In this document: in pieces, positions 52,978 to 60,920 of the stretch | Layout of the letters: every line of letters begins with the position of its first letter | Position numbering within the stretch: the first letter of the stretch is position 1 | Origin: Sphingomonas pruni NBRC 15498 | GTDB lineage: Bacteria > Pseudomonadota > Alphaproteobacteria > Sphingomonadales > Sphingomonadaceae | Assembly (NCBI RefSeq): GCF_001598455.1 | Contig: NZ_BCYZ01000010.1 | Coordinates: 31,997-95,996 of the forward strand | DNA length: 64,000 nucleotides | Reading direction: 5' to 3' | Position numbers and translations under genes: made by a program | The notes under the pieces: model-generated | What the model saw: only the letters and a program-made list of their open reading frames with translations | Told to the model about the DNA's origin: nothing | Database searches by the model: none

Positions 52978-52997
52978 TACGTAGCTATCCCGATATT
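52978..52997 (+). promoter_or_regulatory. Candidate FixJ-type site 3
   Basis: TACGTA-GCT-ATCCC-GATATT, starting 2 bp after the hemN stop and 53 bp upstream of the second universal stress gene. Confidence 0.55.
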
Positions 52998-53050
52998 GCG
53001 GCCTCGTGGCCCGGCATAGCGTGCTTCCATCCCGGACGATGGAGGCCGTC

Positions 53051-53863
53051 ATGAAGAATATCCTTGTCCTGGCGCATGACGATTGCGGCCAGGAGGCGCG
53101 GCTGCAGGTCGCGATGGACATCACGCGAGCGATCGATGGGCATTTGACCTGTCTTGACGTCGCCATGACCTCGCTCGTCGTGCCCGATTTCAACGGCACC
53201 TATACAGGCACCGCACTAATGGCGGAGGAACGGCAGGCCGAGGTCGCCAACGGCGCGGCAATAAAAGCGCGGCTCGACAGGGAAGGCCTTTCCCACACCG
53301 TGATCGATGCCACCGGCGATGCCGCGACCTGTCTGCGCCGCGCGGCCAAACTCGCCGACCTTGTGGTGGTCAATCGCGGCCTGGACGACAAGGCGGCCTA
53401 TCCCAATATGTTCGACCTCGCCGGAGACCTGATCCTGGAGAGGCATACACCGGTCTTCGCGGTACCCGAAAAGGCACGGTCGCTCGACCTTAAGGGCAGG
53501 GTGGTGATCGCCTTCGACGGATCGAACCATGCCGCCGCCGCGCTGCGTGCGGCAGTGCCGCTGCTCAAGCTCGCACGCTCGGTAACCTTGTTCTATGCGG
53601 AGGACGGATCGCTGCGACTGCCTCTCGAAGAAGCCTCGGCGTATCTCTCCCGGCACGGCGTCCATGCGAACATCCGCCGCGAGAAATGCCTGATGGATCG
53701 GCCGGGTTCGGTGATCATGGCCGAAGCGATGATCGAACATGCCGATTATGTGGTGATGGGCGCATTCAGCCGGTCGCGCTTCCTGGAGGCGGCCTTTGGC
53801 GGCGCCACCCAGCGGATGCTGAGCGAAAGCCCGGTGCCGATCTTCATCGTTCACCGGGCTTGA
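53051..53863 (+). CDS. Universal stress protein, tandem UspA-type
   Basis: 270 residues with two Usp domains. It opens KNILVLAHDDCGQEARLQVAMDI; the second half opens GRVVIAFDGSNHAAAALRAAVPLL and ends YVVMGAFSRSRFLEAAFGGATQRML. Its layout is that of the protein at 48445, and they are paralogues. ATG 53051 has GGAGG before it. It is a single-gene unit: a TACGTA motif precedes it and a strong terminator follows. Confidence 0.9.
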   Translation: MKNILVLAHDDCGQEARLQVAMDITRAIDGHLTCLDVAMTSLVVPDFNGTYTGTALMAEERQAEVANGAAIKARLDREGLSHTVIDATGDAATCLRRAAKLADLVVVNRGLDDKAAYPNMFDLAGDLILERHTPVFAVPEKARSLDLKGRVVIAFDGSNHAAAALRAAVPLLKLARSVTLFYAEDGSLRLPLEEASAYLSRHGVHANIRREKCLMDRPGSVIMAEAMIEHADYVVMGAFSRSRFLEAAFGGATQRMLSESPVPIFIVHRA

Positions 53864-53878
53864 CCGAGGCATGGAATA

Positions 53879-53905
53879 GGGGGCGACGCGGATCGCCCCC
53901 TTTTT
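53879..53905 (+). terminator. Rho-independent terminator after the second universal stress gene
   Basis: Perfect 8-bp stem GGGGGCGA/TCGCCCCC with a 6-base loop, followed by TTTTT. It also lies just beyond the convergent ompW stop (53915). Confidence 0.92.
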
Positions 53906-53914
53906 GCGACGTCC

Positions 53915-54562
53915 TCAGAACCGGAAGCCGATTCCCACGCCAGCGACGATCGGATTGATCTTGACGTGCGCGGTGCGCAGGGTCGCGCCGCTGGTCAGGC
54001 GGGCTGTGGTCCGCATGTCGATATACTTCACGTCGAAATTCACGAAGACCTTCTCGCTCACCGGAACGTCGACGCCCGCCTGCAACGCATAGCCGACGCT
54101 GTCGTCGAGCTTGACCTTGGTCGCGCCCAGCGCGGTGTTGAGCGAAGGCGTCGCCTTTGCCGAATAGAAGACCGAATAATTGATGCCTGCACCCAGATAG
54201 GGGCGTATCTTGCCGTCGGGCGCGAAGTGATATTGGAGCGTCAGGGTCGGCGGCAGCACCCAGGTGTTGGCGACATCGCCAAGGCCCGAGATCGTTCCGC
54301 GGCCCGACACGCTGTGCTTGGTCGTCGCCAGGATCAATTCCGCGCCGATATGGTTGGTCGCCATATAGGTGAAGTCGACTTCCGGCATGACGCTGTCGCC
54401 GACGCCGACCTTGCTTCCCGGGATGCCGGAGACGGCGCCGGAGCTTTCGTTCGGCGCGACCACGATCGCGCGGGCGCGGACCAGCACGTCGCCTTCCTTG
54501 GCAAGGGCCGGCGTGACGGCAAACGCCGCCGCCACACCCGCGAGCAAGATTACTTTCCTCAT
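53915..54562 (-). CDS. ompW: OmpW family outer-membrane protein
   Basis: 215 residues with a signal peptide (RKVILLAGVAAAFAVTPALA). The eight-stranded barrel opens VLVRARAIVVAPNESS and includes MPEVDFTYMATNHIGAELIL, LPPTLTLQYHF, KIRPYLGAGINYSVFYS and a C-terminal VAGVGIGFRF. OmpW forms a narrow hydrophobic channel and is often raised under oxygen limitation. AGGAGG precedes the start. A TACGTA-type motif lies about 80-95 bp upstream, shared with the divergent fixL. Confidence 0.92.
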   Translation of the reverse strand: MRKVILLAGVAAAFAVTPALAKEGDVLVRARAIVVAPNESSGAVSGIPGSKVGVGDSVMPEVDFTYMATNHIGAELILATTKHSVSGRGTISGLGDVANTWVLPPTLTLQYHFAPDGKIRPYLGAGINYSVFYSAKATPSLNTALGATKVKLDDSVGYALQAGVDVPVSEKVFVNFDVKYIDMRTTARLTSGATLRTAHVKINPIVAGVGIGFRF

Positions 54563-54639
54563 GAATGCACCTCCTGTTGAAGGTGCGTCGCTATCCTTCT
54601 GAAGCAACGGGCACTTTGATCGCACGCAACAAACGCCGC

Positions 54640-54659
54640 TACGTAAATTCCCGTATGGG
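54640..54659. promoter_or_regulatory. Candidate FixJ-type site 4, between ompW and fixL
   Basis: TACGTA-AAT-TCCC-GTATGGG. It overlaps the likely fixL start codon (54655), so it more probably serves ompW, whose start is 78 bp away. This copy is closest to rhizobial FixJ sites, which pair TACGTA-like half-sites around TTTCCC. Confidence 0.5.
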
Positions 54660-56226
54660 CGGTGCCGGCATCTTGGCCGATCAGCAGCCCGTGCTTGCCA
54701 AGACCATCATCGATCCCGATTTGCCGGACTCTTCGCTCGATGCCGAGCTTGCGTCGTTCGTCGCCAGCGCGACTGATCGCGCCCTCTTCCTGACCGCACC
54801 GGACGGCAGGATCGCGAGCTGGAACCGGGGCGCCGAGCTGCTGACCGGATGGCGTCCGGAACAGGTCAAAGGGCAATCCGTAGCGTTGCTCTACACCGTG
54901 CAGGACTCCGGGACGGGCAAGCCGCTCAGTGACCGCGCGGCAGCGGCGGCCTCCACCTCGCCGTTGCGTTTCGAAGCCTGGCGAATTCGCAAGGACGGTT
55001 CCGAATTCCTCGCCGATGTCACGATCTTCGCCTTGCGCAACGAGGACGGCTCGATCCGGGGGTTCGGCCAGAGCGTGCAGGACGTGACCTCCAGGAAGGC
55101 GACCGAACAGGGCCTGGCCGAGCGCGAGATGCACGTCCGGTCTATCCTCGCGACCGTGCCGGACGCGATGGTGGTGATCGACGAACGCGGCGTCATCGTC
55201 TCGTTCAGCGCCGCCGCCGAACGGCTGTTCGGCTTCACCGAAGCCGAGGTCGCCGGGCGCAACATCAGCATGCTGATGCCCAACCCCGACCATGACCGCC
55301 ATGACGATTATATCGCACGTTATCTGGCAAGCGGCGAACGCCGCATCATCGGGATTGGTCGCGTCGTTGTGGGCCGACGGCGTGACGGCAGTTCCTTCCC
55401 GATGGAATTGTCGGTCGGCGAGGTCAACGCTGACGGGTATCGCATCTTCACCGGCTTCATCCGCGATCTCACCGAACAGCAGCAGTCCGAACTGAAGCTC
55501 AAGGAACTGCAATCGGAATTGATCCACGTCTCCCGGGTGAGCGCGATGGGGACGATGGCGTCGACTCTGGCACACGAGTTGAACCAGCCGCTAACCGCGA
55601 TCGCCAACTATATGGAAGCCGCCCGTGAACTGCTCGAACGGCCGGGCGAGGATGTGCGCGAATATATCGAGGAAGCGATCGAACAGTCAGCCAAGGAAGC
55701 GTTACGGGCCGGCCAGATCGTCAGGAGATTGCGCGATTTCGTCGCGCGCGGGGAAATGACGCGCCGCGTCGAAAGCCTGCCGGCGATGATCGAGGATGCG
55801 AGCCGCCTGGCGTTGACCGGTGCACGCGAGCGGGGCGTCCGGGCGTTCTTCCATCTCGACCCTGCGGCGAGCGAGGCCTTTGTCGATCGCGTACAGATCC
55901 AGCAGGTGCTGGTGAACCTCATCCGGAACGGTGTGGACGCGATCGGCGACCGGAAAATCCGCGACATCACGATATCGACATCGCGCGAACCGAACGGGAT
56001 GATCCGCCTGTCGGTCGCGGATACCGGGGCCGGACTTGATCCCGAACTGGCTCCGCAATTATTCCAGGCGTTCGCGAGCACGAAGGAAAGCGGCATGGGG
56101 CTTGGTCTGTCGATCTGTCGCACCATTGTCGAAGCGCATGGCGGCCGGATATGGGTCGAGGACAATCCCGGCGGCGGTACGATTTTCCATTTTACAGTTC
56201 AGAGCGGGGAGACCGACGATGAGTGA
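54655..56226 (+). CDS. fixL: FixL-type heme-PAS oxygen-sensing histidine kinase
   Basis: 523 residues, no membrane segments. A first PAS domain (DRALFLTAPDGRIASWNRGAELLTGW) is followed by a second PAS with the FixL heme signature MLMPNPDHDRHDDYIARY (His216) and IIGIGRVVVGRRRDG (Arg236). The HisKA box is TLAHELNQPLTAI (His307), then HATPase motifs (VLVNLIRNGVDAI, DTGAGLD, GMGLGLSI). The spacings His-Arg of 20 and His-His of 91 equal those of rhizobial FixL (His200, Arg220, His291). Oxygen on the heme should switch the kinase off. The start is uncertain; a longer frame from 54565 exists. fixJ overlaps its end. Confidence 0.92.
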   Translation: MGGAGILADQQPVLAKTIIDPDLPDSSLDAELASFVASATDRALFLTAPDGRIASWNRGAELLTGWRPEQVKGQSVALLYTVQDSGTGKPLSDRAAAAASTSPLRFEAWRIRKDGSEFLADVTIFALRNEDGSIRGFGQSVQDVTSRKATEQGLAEREMHVRSILATVPDAMVVIDERGVIVSFSAAAERLFGFTEAEVAGRNISMLMPNPDHDRHDDYIARYLASGERRIIGIGRVVVGRRRDGSSFPMELSVGEVNADGYRIFTGFIRDLTEQQQSELKLKELQSELIHVSRVSAMGTMASTLAHELNQPLTAIANYMEAARELLERPGEDVREYIEEAIEQSAKEALRAGQIVRRLRDFVARGEMTRRVESLPAMIEDASRLALTGARERGVRAFFHLDPAASEAFVDRVQIQQVLVNLIRNGVDAIGDRKIRDITISTSREPNGMIRLSVADTGAGLDPELAPQLFQAFASTKESGMGLGLSICRTIVEAHGGRIWVEDNPGGGTIFHFTVQSGETDDE

Positions 56227-56833
56227 GCGGCGGTTGGTGCATATCGTCGACGACGAGGATTCGATCCGGCGGTCGGCGAGCTTCATGCTGCGCACCTCCG
56301 GGTTCGACACGCGGACCTATCCGTCGGGCGTCGAATTCCTGAAAGAAGCCAAGCACGCCAACCCGGGATGCGTATTGCTGGACGTCCGCATGCCCGAAAT
56401 GGACGGTATGGAAGTCCAGCGCGAACTGAACGAACGCGGCATCACGCTGCCGGTCATCGTCCTCACCGGCCATGGTGACATCTCGATCGCCGTTCAGGCG
56501 ATGAAAGCCGGCGCGATCGACTTCCTCGAAAAGCCGTTCGAGAAAGGGCAATTGATGGTCGCGCTCGACGCAGGCTTCGCCAGGCTCGAACGACGTGAGG
56601 AGGCGGCAACCAGCACGCACGACGCCGAAGTCCGCATCGCCGCGCTGACCGGGCGCGAGCAGGAAGTATTGCAGGGGCTCGCGCGGGGGCATCCGAACAA
56701 GACGATCGCTTATGACTTGGGCATCTCGCCGCGCACGGTAGAAGTGCACCGGGCCAATCTCATGACCAAGCTGGAGGTCCGCAGCCTGTCGGAAGCACTG
56801 CGCATCGCGTTCGCGGCCGGTTTGGAAAGCTGA
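56219..56833 (+). CDS. fixJ: FixJ-type response regulator
   Basis: 204 residues. The receiver domain has HIVDDEDSIRR and phosphoryl site CVLLDVRMPEMDG (Asp55), with VIVLTGHGDISIAVQAMKAGAIDFLEKPF following. The LuxR/FixJ helix-turn-helix is LTGREQEVLQGLARGHPNKTIAYDLGISPRTVEVHRANLMTKL. It overlaps fixL by eight bases and is its obvious partner. It is the most likely protein to bind the TACGTA-type motifs of this cluster. Confidence 0.94.
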   Translation: MSERRLVHIVDDEDSIRRSASFMLRTSGFDTRTYPSGVEFLKEAKHANPGCVLLDVRMPEMDGMEVQRELNERGITLPVIVLTGHGDISIAVQAMKAGAIDFLEKPFEKGQLMVALDAGFARLERREEAATSTHDAEVRIAALTGREQEVLQGLARGHPNKTIAYDLGISPRTVEVHRANLMTKLEVRSLSEALRIAFAAGLES

Positions 56834-56845
56834 CCTGCGGATCAT

Positions 56846-56865
56846 TACGTAACGACGACCCCCGA
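56846..56865 (+). promoter_or_regulatory. Candidate FixJ-type site 5 (looser match)
   Basis: TACGTA-ACGACG-ACCCCCGA, 22 bp before the lone receiver gene that leads the fnr unit. The spacing is three bases longer than in the other copies, so this match is weaker. Confidence 0.35.
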
Positions 56866-56887
56866 CGGCCATGCGACGGATACGACC

Positions 56888-57280
56888 ATGAACAGTGGCG
56901 CATCCCCCCTTTCGGACCCGGCGGTAGACGTGCAGCGCGTGGTGCTGTTGATCGAAGATGACGAAGCCGTGAGGCGGTCGTTGCAGATGCTGCTCCATTG
57001 GCGTGGCTATGATGTGCGATCGTTCGCGGGCGCCGCGCCGGTGCTCGAGGGGCATGCGATGGACGATGCGGACGTGCTGATCGCCGATTACCGCCTTCCC
57101 GACGGCGACGGCATCAGCGTGCTGCGCTCGCTCCGCCGGGCGGATTGGAAAGGCAAGGCCATTCTGATCACTGCCTTTCCTTCACCCACGCTGATGGAAG
57201 CCGCGCGTGCCGCGGGGTTCGACGCCGTGCTCGAAAAGCCTTTGCGCCAGCACGACCTGATCGGCGCCCTGGCGGGCTGA
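56888..57280 (+). CDS. Stand-alone receiver-domain protein
   Basis: 130 residues: only a CheY-like receiver. The acidic pocket is LLIEDDEAVRRSL, the phosphoryl site is VLIADYRLPDGDG (Asp67) and the Lys is in AVLEKPL. There is no output domain. It lies between fixJ and fnr (5 bp before fnr), so it could be a phosphate sink or modulator of FixL, playing the part FixT plays in rhizobia although unrelated to it. That role is inferred. Confidence 0.85.
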   Translation: MNSGASPLSDPAVDVQRVVLLIEDDEAVRRSLQMLLHWRGYDVRSFAGAAPVLEGHAMDDADVLIADYRLPDGDGISVLRSLRRADWKGKAILITAFPSPTLMEAARAAGFDAVLEKPLRQHDLIGALAG

Positions 57281-57285
57281 GTTCG

Positions 57286-58017
57286 ATGGCATCCGTCGCT
57301 CTAGCCTGGCCCGAAACAGACTGCCGTGCGTCTCCAGCGCAGGAGCCGCGTTGCATGCAATGCATCGGCCGACAGCAGTCGATTTGCGCCGATCTATCGC
57401 CGGACGTGTTGCACGAAATGGCGCGCATCGGTCGCGTGCGCCAGCTGCGCCGCGGCGAAGTGTTGTCGTGGGAAGGCGACGAAGTCTACGACGTGGGTAA
57501 CGTACGCGATGGCGCACTCAAACTTACCGCATCGCTTCGGGACGGCCGCGAACAGATACTCGGTGTCGCCTGGCCCGGCTCGTTCGTTGGCGAATTGTTC
57601 GCCGGCCAATGGGCGTACCGGGCGACCGCGCTGGCTGCGACGACGGTGTGCGTGTTCCGGCGCGCGGACTTGAATATTCTGGCCGCCAGCCGCCCCGCGG
57701 TTGCGACCTCGCTGCTGCGGCGCCTCTCGAACGATCTCGACACCGCGCGTCGATCCATCCTTTTCCTCGGCCGCAAGACCGCCGAAGAACGCGTTGCGTC
57801 GCTGCTGATCGACATGCGCCGATCGATGCCCTGCGATGCCACCGGTGCGACCCCCATGTCGCTCAACCGCCAGCAGATGGCGGATCTCCTCGGCTTGACC
57901 ATCGAAACCGTCAGCCGAAAAATACGCCGGTTCGAACGAGCGGGCATCATTCAGCTTGTCGAGACGCGGCTATTTCGGGTGCTCGATGACGTCGGCCTCG
58001 CCCGGTTGGCCGGCTAA
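57286..58017 (+). CDS. fnr: Fnr-type oxygen-responsive regulator (Crp/Fnr family)
   Basis: 243 residues. The iron-sulfur ligands are visible: RCMQCIGRQQSIC gives Cys23, Cys26 and Cys34 (Cys-x2-Cys-x7-Cys), and Cys122 lies in TTVCVFRR. A cyclic-nucleotide-like beta domain is followed by the HTH LNRQQMADLLGLTIETVSRKIRRFERAGII. Glu207, Ser210 and Arg211 match the FNR pattern that reads TTGAT half-sites. It should be active without oxygen. This is the FnrN/FixK-type second tier below FixLJ. Confidence 0.93.
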   Translation: MASVALAWPETDCRASPAQEPRCMQCIGRQQSICADLSPDVLHEMARIGRVRQLRRGEVLSWEGDEVYDVGNVRDGALKLTASLRDGREQILGVAWPGSFVGELFAGQWAYRATALAATTVCVFRRADLNILAASRPAVATSLLRRLSNDLDTARRSILFLGRKTAEERVASLLIDMRRSMPCDATGATPMSLNRQQMADLLGLTIETVSRKIRRFERAGIIQLVETRLFRVLDDVGLARLAG

Positions 58018-58143
58018 AACAATGATCTGATCCGGGAATCTACGCATCGTCCCGACGGCAGGGCAGGTGCAGGATCGCGGACATGCCCTGATTTGCCCAC
58101 CACGACCTGCTTCCATCTCGAAACGCACTCGCTCATCCCGGGC

Positions 58144-58162
58144 GCATATGTAAGGGTACGAG
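58144..58162. promoter_or_regulatory. Candidate FixJ-type site 6 (weak)
   Basis: TATGTAAGGGTACGA; reversed it reads TCGTACCCTTACATA, which recalls the right half of rhizobial FixJ sites. It lies 74 bp before the third universal stress gene, the same distance range as the better copies. Confidence 0.3.
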
Positions 58163-58235
58163 AGCAGGACGCAGCGAAGCTGGTGTGAAATGACGCGGTC
58201 GAACGAGCTTTCCCTTTCAGCCTGAGGATCATGCG

Positions 58236-59057
58236 ATGACCGGAACGATGCTGACGGTAATAGACGACGTTGAGAGCGGCGCTGGCACCATCCGTACGAT
58301 CGCAGCGCGAGCAGAACGCCACGAGGCGCGTCTGATCGTCTATCTGCTGACGCCCGGCCCGCTTGCCGCACCGGAGCTCGCGCCGTTCGGCGTGCTGTAT
58401 TTGCCCGACCAGGTGTTGCAGGCCGATTCAGAGGAGCAGGTCGCGAAGCTGCGATCCAAATTTGCCGGCTCGCCGGTGGACATGGACATTCGCGGCCTGT
58501 TCGACGACGTCGCTTGGCTCGCCGGCGACGTGCGGCGTGCGCGACCGATTGCCGACCTCGCCGTCATCGGCTCGCACGAGACCTGGGCAATCCCTTATCT
58601 GTACCGGCGCGTCACCGAGATGCTGGCACTGGCGTCTGGTGGGCCGCTCGTCATCCTGCCGCCGGGCCGCTCGCTGGCCACCGTCAGCCACGCGGTCCTG
58701 GCGTGGAAGCCTTCCCCCGAGGCCGTCCGCGCGCTCCACGACCTGGTGAGCCTGCTTGAGCCCGGTGCACGCGTCGATATCGTGAGTTGCGGCGACAAAC
58801 CGAGCCAGGACGGCGATTCACGCGGGCATGGCGCGGTTGCCGATTATCTCGACCGTCACGGTTTCGAGGCGGGATCGGTCTGGCTCGATCAGCGATACGA
58901 TGTCGCCGAGCAGCTCCAGACCTATGCGCTCGAAATCGGCGCCGATCTGTTGGCGGCGGGGGCATTCGCGCACAGCCGATTGCGCGAACTGGTATTCGGC
59001 GGCGTCACTGCCGGCTTGATCAACCAGACGCGAATTCCGGTCCTGTTGTCGCGATAG
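58236..59057 (+). CDS. Universal stress protein-like, divergent tandem type
   Basis: 273 residues. The second half ends GADLLAAGAFAHSRLRELVFGGVTAGLINQ, the typical Usp close. The first half (TVIDDVESGAGTIRTIAARAE, then LYLPDQVLQADSEEQ) is strongly drifted, and the middle HAVLAWKPSPEAVRALHDLVSLL matches the start of a Usp domain. It is a third, more distant paralogue in the cluster. AGG lies eight bases before ATG 58236. The next gene starts 4 bp after its stop. Confidence 0.82.
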   Translation: MTGTMLTVIDDVESGAGTIRTIAARAERHEARLIVYLLTPGPLAAPELAPFGVLYLPDQVLQADSEEQVAKLRSKFAGSPVDMDIRGLFDDVAWLAGDVRRARPIADLAVIGSHETWAIPYLYRRVTEMLALASGGPLVILPPGRSLATVSHAVLAWKPSPEAVRALHDLVSLLEPGARVDIVSCGDKPSQDGDSRGHGAVADYLDRHGFEAGSVWLDQRYDVAEQLQTYALEIGADLLAAGAFAHSRLRELVFGGVTAGLINQTRIPVLLSR

Positions 59058-59061
59058 AGCG

Positions 59062-60312
59062 ATGACGGGGGCGGGCCAACCACTGCTGTCGCTCGGCTAT
59101 GCCGTGGCGATCGGTCTGTTGGTCGGCCTCGAACGGGGCTGGACGGGGCGCGGCGAAGACGACGGTCACCGCGTCGCCGGCATCCGCACCTTCGGCCTCC
59201 TCGGACTTGTCGGCGGTGTCGCGGGGCTGATTGCCGGGTGGATCGGGGTTGCGATCGTCGCGTTGAGCGGCATCGTCCTGATCGTCGGCTATTGGCGCCA
59301 GACCTTGGCCAGCGACGGGCAGAGTGCGACCGGTGCGGTCGCCGGCCTGCTGGTCCTGGGCCTGAGCGCGCTAGCCGCGTCCGGCCAGCCCGAAACGGCA
59401 TTGGCCGGCGCAGCAATCGTCATGTTCCTGCTTTCGTCGCGCCAAACGCTCCACAAGCTGGTCAGCGACCTGACGGCCCAGGAGATGCGCGCGGCAGCCG
59501 AGTTCGCCATCGTCGCGCTGGTCCTGTTCCCGCTCGCGCCCGATCGCGGCATGGGTCCGTTCGCAGCGATCAATCCACATCATCTGCTGCTCGTCGTGGT
59601 AATGGTGAGCGGCATTTCGTTCGCTGCCTATCTTGCCGGTCACCATGTCTCGCGCGCGAGGGGCCCGATGCTCACGGCAGCGGTCGGGGCGCTCGTATCG
59701 TCGACTGCGGTAACCGCCGCTCTTGCCCGGCGGATGCGGGGCGATGGCGATGAAGCGGCCCCCCTTAGGGTCTCGTTGCTGATCGCCTCGATCGTTGGTG
59801 GGCTGCGCGTCCTGGTGTTGATTGCAATTCTGGCACCGGCCGCACTCGCCAACGCTGCGTACGCGATACTTCCCGGCCTGGCGATACTCGTCGTGGCGGC
59901 AGCTTGGTCCGGAGGCGGCAAAGCGCCGATGATCGACGAATCGCCGCCTGTCGGCAATCCGCTCGAACTCGGCGCCGCGGTGACGTTCGCGGCGATCGCT
60001 GCGCTCGCGACCGTCGGTGCGCGACTGGCATCTTCAGCGTTGGGCTCTTCGGGTTCGCTGATCGTTTACACCGCGACGGGTATGGCCGACGTGGATGCCG
60101 CGGTTCTCGCTTTCTCGTCGTTGACGATTCCCGAGCAGGCGATGCTGGCCGGCCCGGCCTTGGCTGCCCCGGTCGCTGCGAATATGCTGCTGAAGGCGGT
60201 CGTCACCATGGTGCTGTCGCGCAATCGGGTCGGCGCGGTGGCGGCGTTACCGCTCTTCGCCTGCGCCGCGGTTATTGTGTTCGCCGCAGCGATCATCTGG
60301 TTCCACACCTGA
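59062..60312 (+). CDS. MgtC/SapB family membrane protein with DUF4010-like half
   Basis: 416 residues, about twelve hydrophobic segments. The N-terminal half has the MgtC signature AVAIGLLVGLERGWTGR and VAGIRTFGLLGLVGGVAGL. The C-terminal half, with AAEFAIVALVLFPLAPDR, GALVSSTAVTAALARR and the closing membrane run, is DUF4010-like. The role of this class is not settled; MgtC itself helps growth at low magnesium. It is coupled to the stress gene before it. Confidence 0.87.
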   Translation: MTGAGQPLLSLGYAVAIGLLVGLERGWTGRGEDDGHRVAGIRTFGLLGLVGGVAGLIAGWIGVAIVALSGIVLIVGYWRQTLASDGQSATGAVAGLLVLGLSALAASGQPETALAGAAIVMFLLSSRQTLHKLVSDLTAQEMRAAAEFAIVALVLFPLAPDRGMGPFAAINPHHLLLVVVMVSGISFAAYLAGHHVSRARGPMLTAAVGALVSSTAVTAALARRMRGDGDEAAPLRVSLLIASIVGGLRVLVLIAILAPAALANAAYAILPGLAILVVAAAWSGGGKAPMIDESPPVGNPLELGAAVTFAAIAALATVGARLASSALGSSGSLIVYTATGMADVDAAVLAFSSLTIPEQAMLAGPALAAPVAANMLLKAVVTMVLSRNRVGAVAALPLFACAAVIVFAAAIIWFHT

Positions 60313-60341
60313 TCCGCGCGGCATGGGACGACGAACCCGCC

Positions 60342-60920
60342 TCAGCCGCCACCGCTTCCCAGCACGAACATGTTGTCGAGCCATTGCTCGCGCTTCGCAG
60401 CACTCTGTTCCACGGCACCATATAGAATGTGATGGACGGGCTTGATCCCCACGAACCGCAGGATGTTGCGTTCGAGGCTCTTCACGCTGTGCGAGCGGAA
60501 CCACAGGGCGTAGAACGCCGCGGGCATTCCCATCGTCACGACAACCGTGGCCGATTTGCCGCGCAGCAGGCCGCCGCCCAGCGACGCCTGGTCGTTCAGC
60601 GCAAATCCCGGCCGCATGACCTGTTCGAGGAATGCCTTGAGCAGCGCTGGCACGTCGCCGAGCCAGAGGGGATAGAAGAAGACGATATGGTCGGCCCAGG
60701 CAATTGACGCCTGGGCGTCGGCGATCGCCGGCGAGGGCAGTTGCTTTGCCCATTCATCCCTCGACCGCAGGATCGGGATCTCCGTCGTCGCGAGATCGAT
60801 CCGGCGTACCTCATGGTCCCAGGCAAGGGCGCCCTTGGCATAGCGGTCGGCGAGCGCATGGATCAGCCTGGCCGGATCGGGATCGGGATGACCGTCAATC
60901 ACCAGGATGCGCCGCTTCAT
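60342..60920 (-). CDS. Flavodoxin-fold NAD(P)H:quinone oxidoreductase
   Basis: 192 residues. The flavin phosphate loop is LVIDGHPDPDPARLIHALADRY, and HIVFFYPLWLGDVPALLKAFLEQVMRPGFA is the family's conserved block. VTMGMPAAFYALWFRSH follows. It is related to, but distinct from, the enzyme at 49243. Its start overlaps the stop of the acyl-CoA synthetase-GNAT gene (ATGA), so the two are co-translated. The physiological acceptor is unknown. Confidence 0.87.
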   Translation of the reverse strand: MKRRILVIDGHPDPDPARLIHALADRYAKGALAWDHEVRRIDLATTEIPILRSRDEWAKQLPSPAIADAQASIAWADHIVFFYPLWLGDVPALLKAFLEQVMRPGFALNDQASLGGGLLRGKSATVVVTMGMPAAFYALWFRSHSVKSLERNILRFVGIKPVHHILYGAVEQSAAKREQWLDNMFVLGSGGG

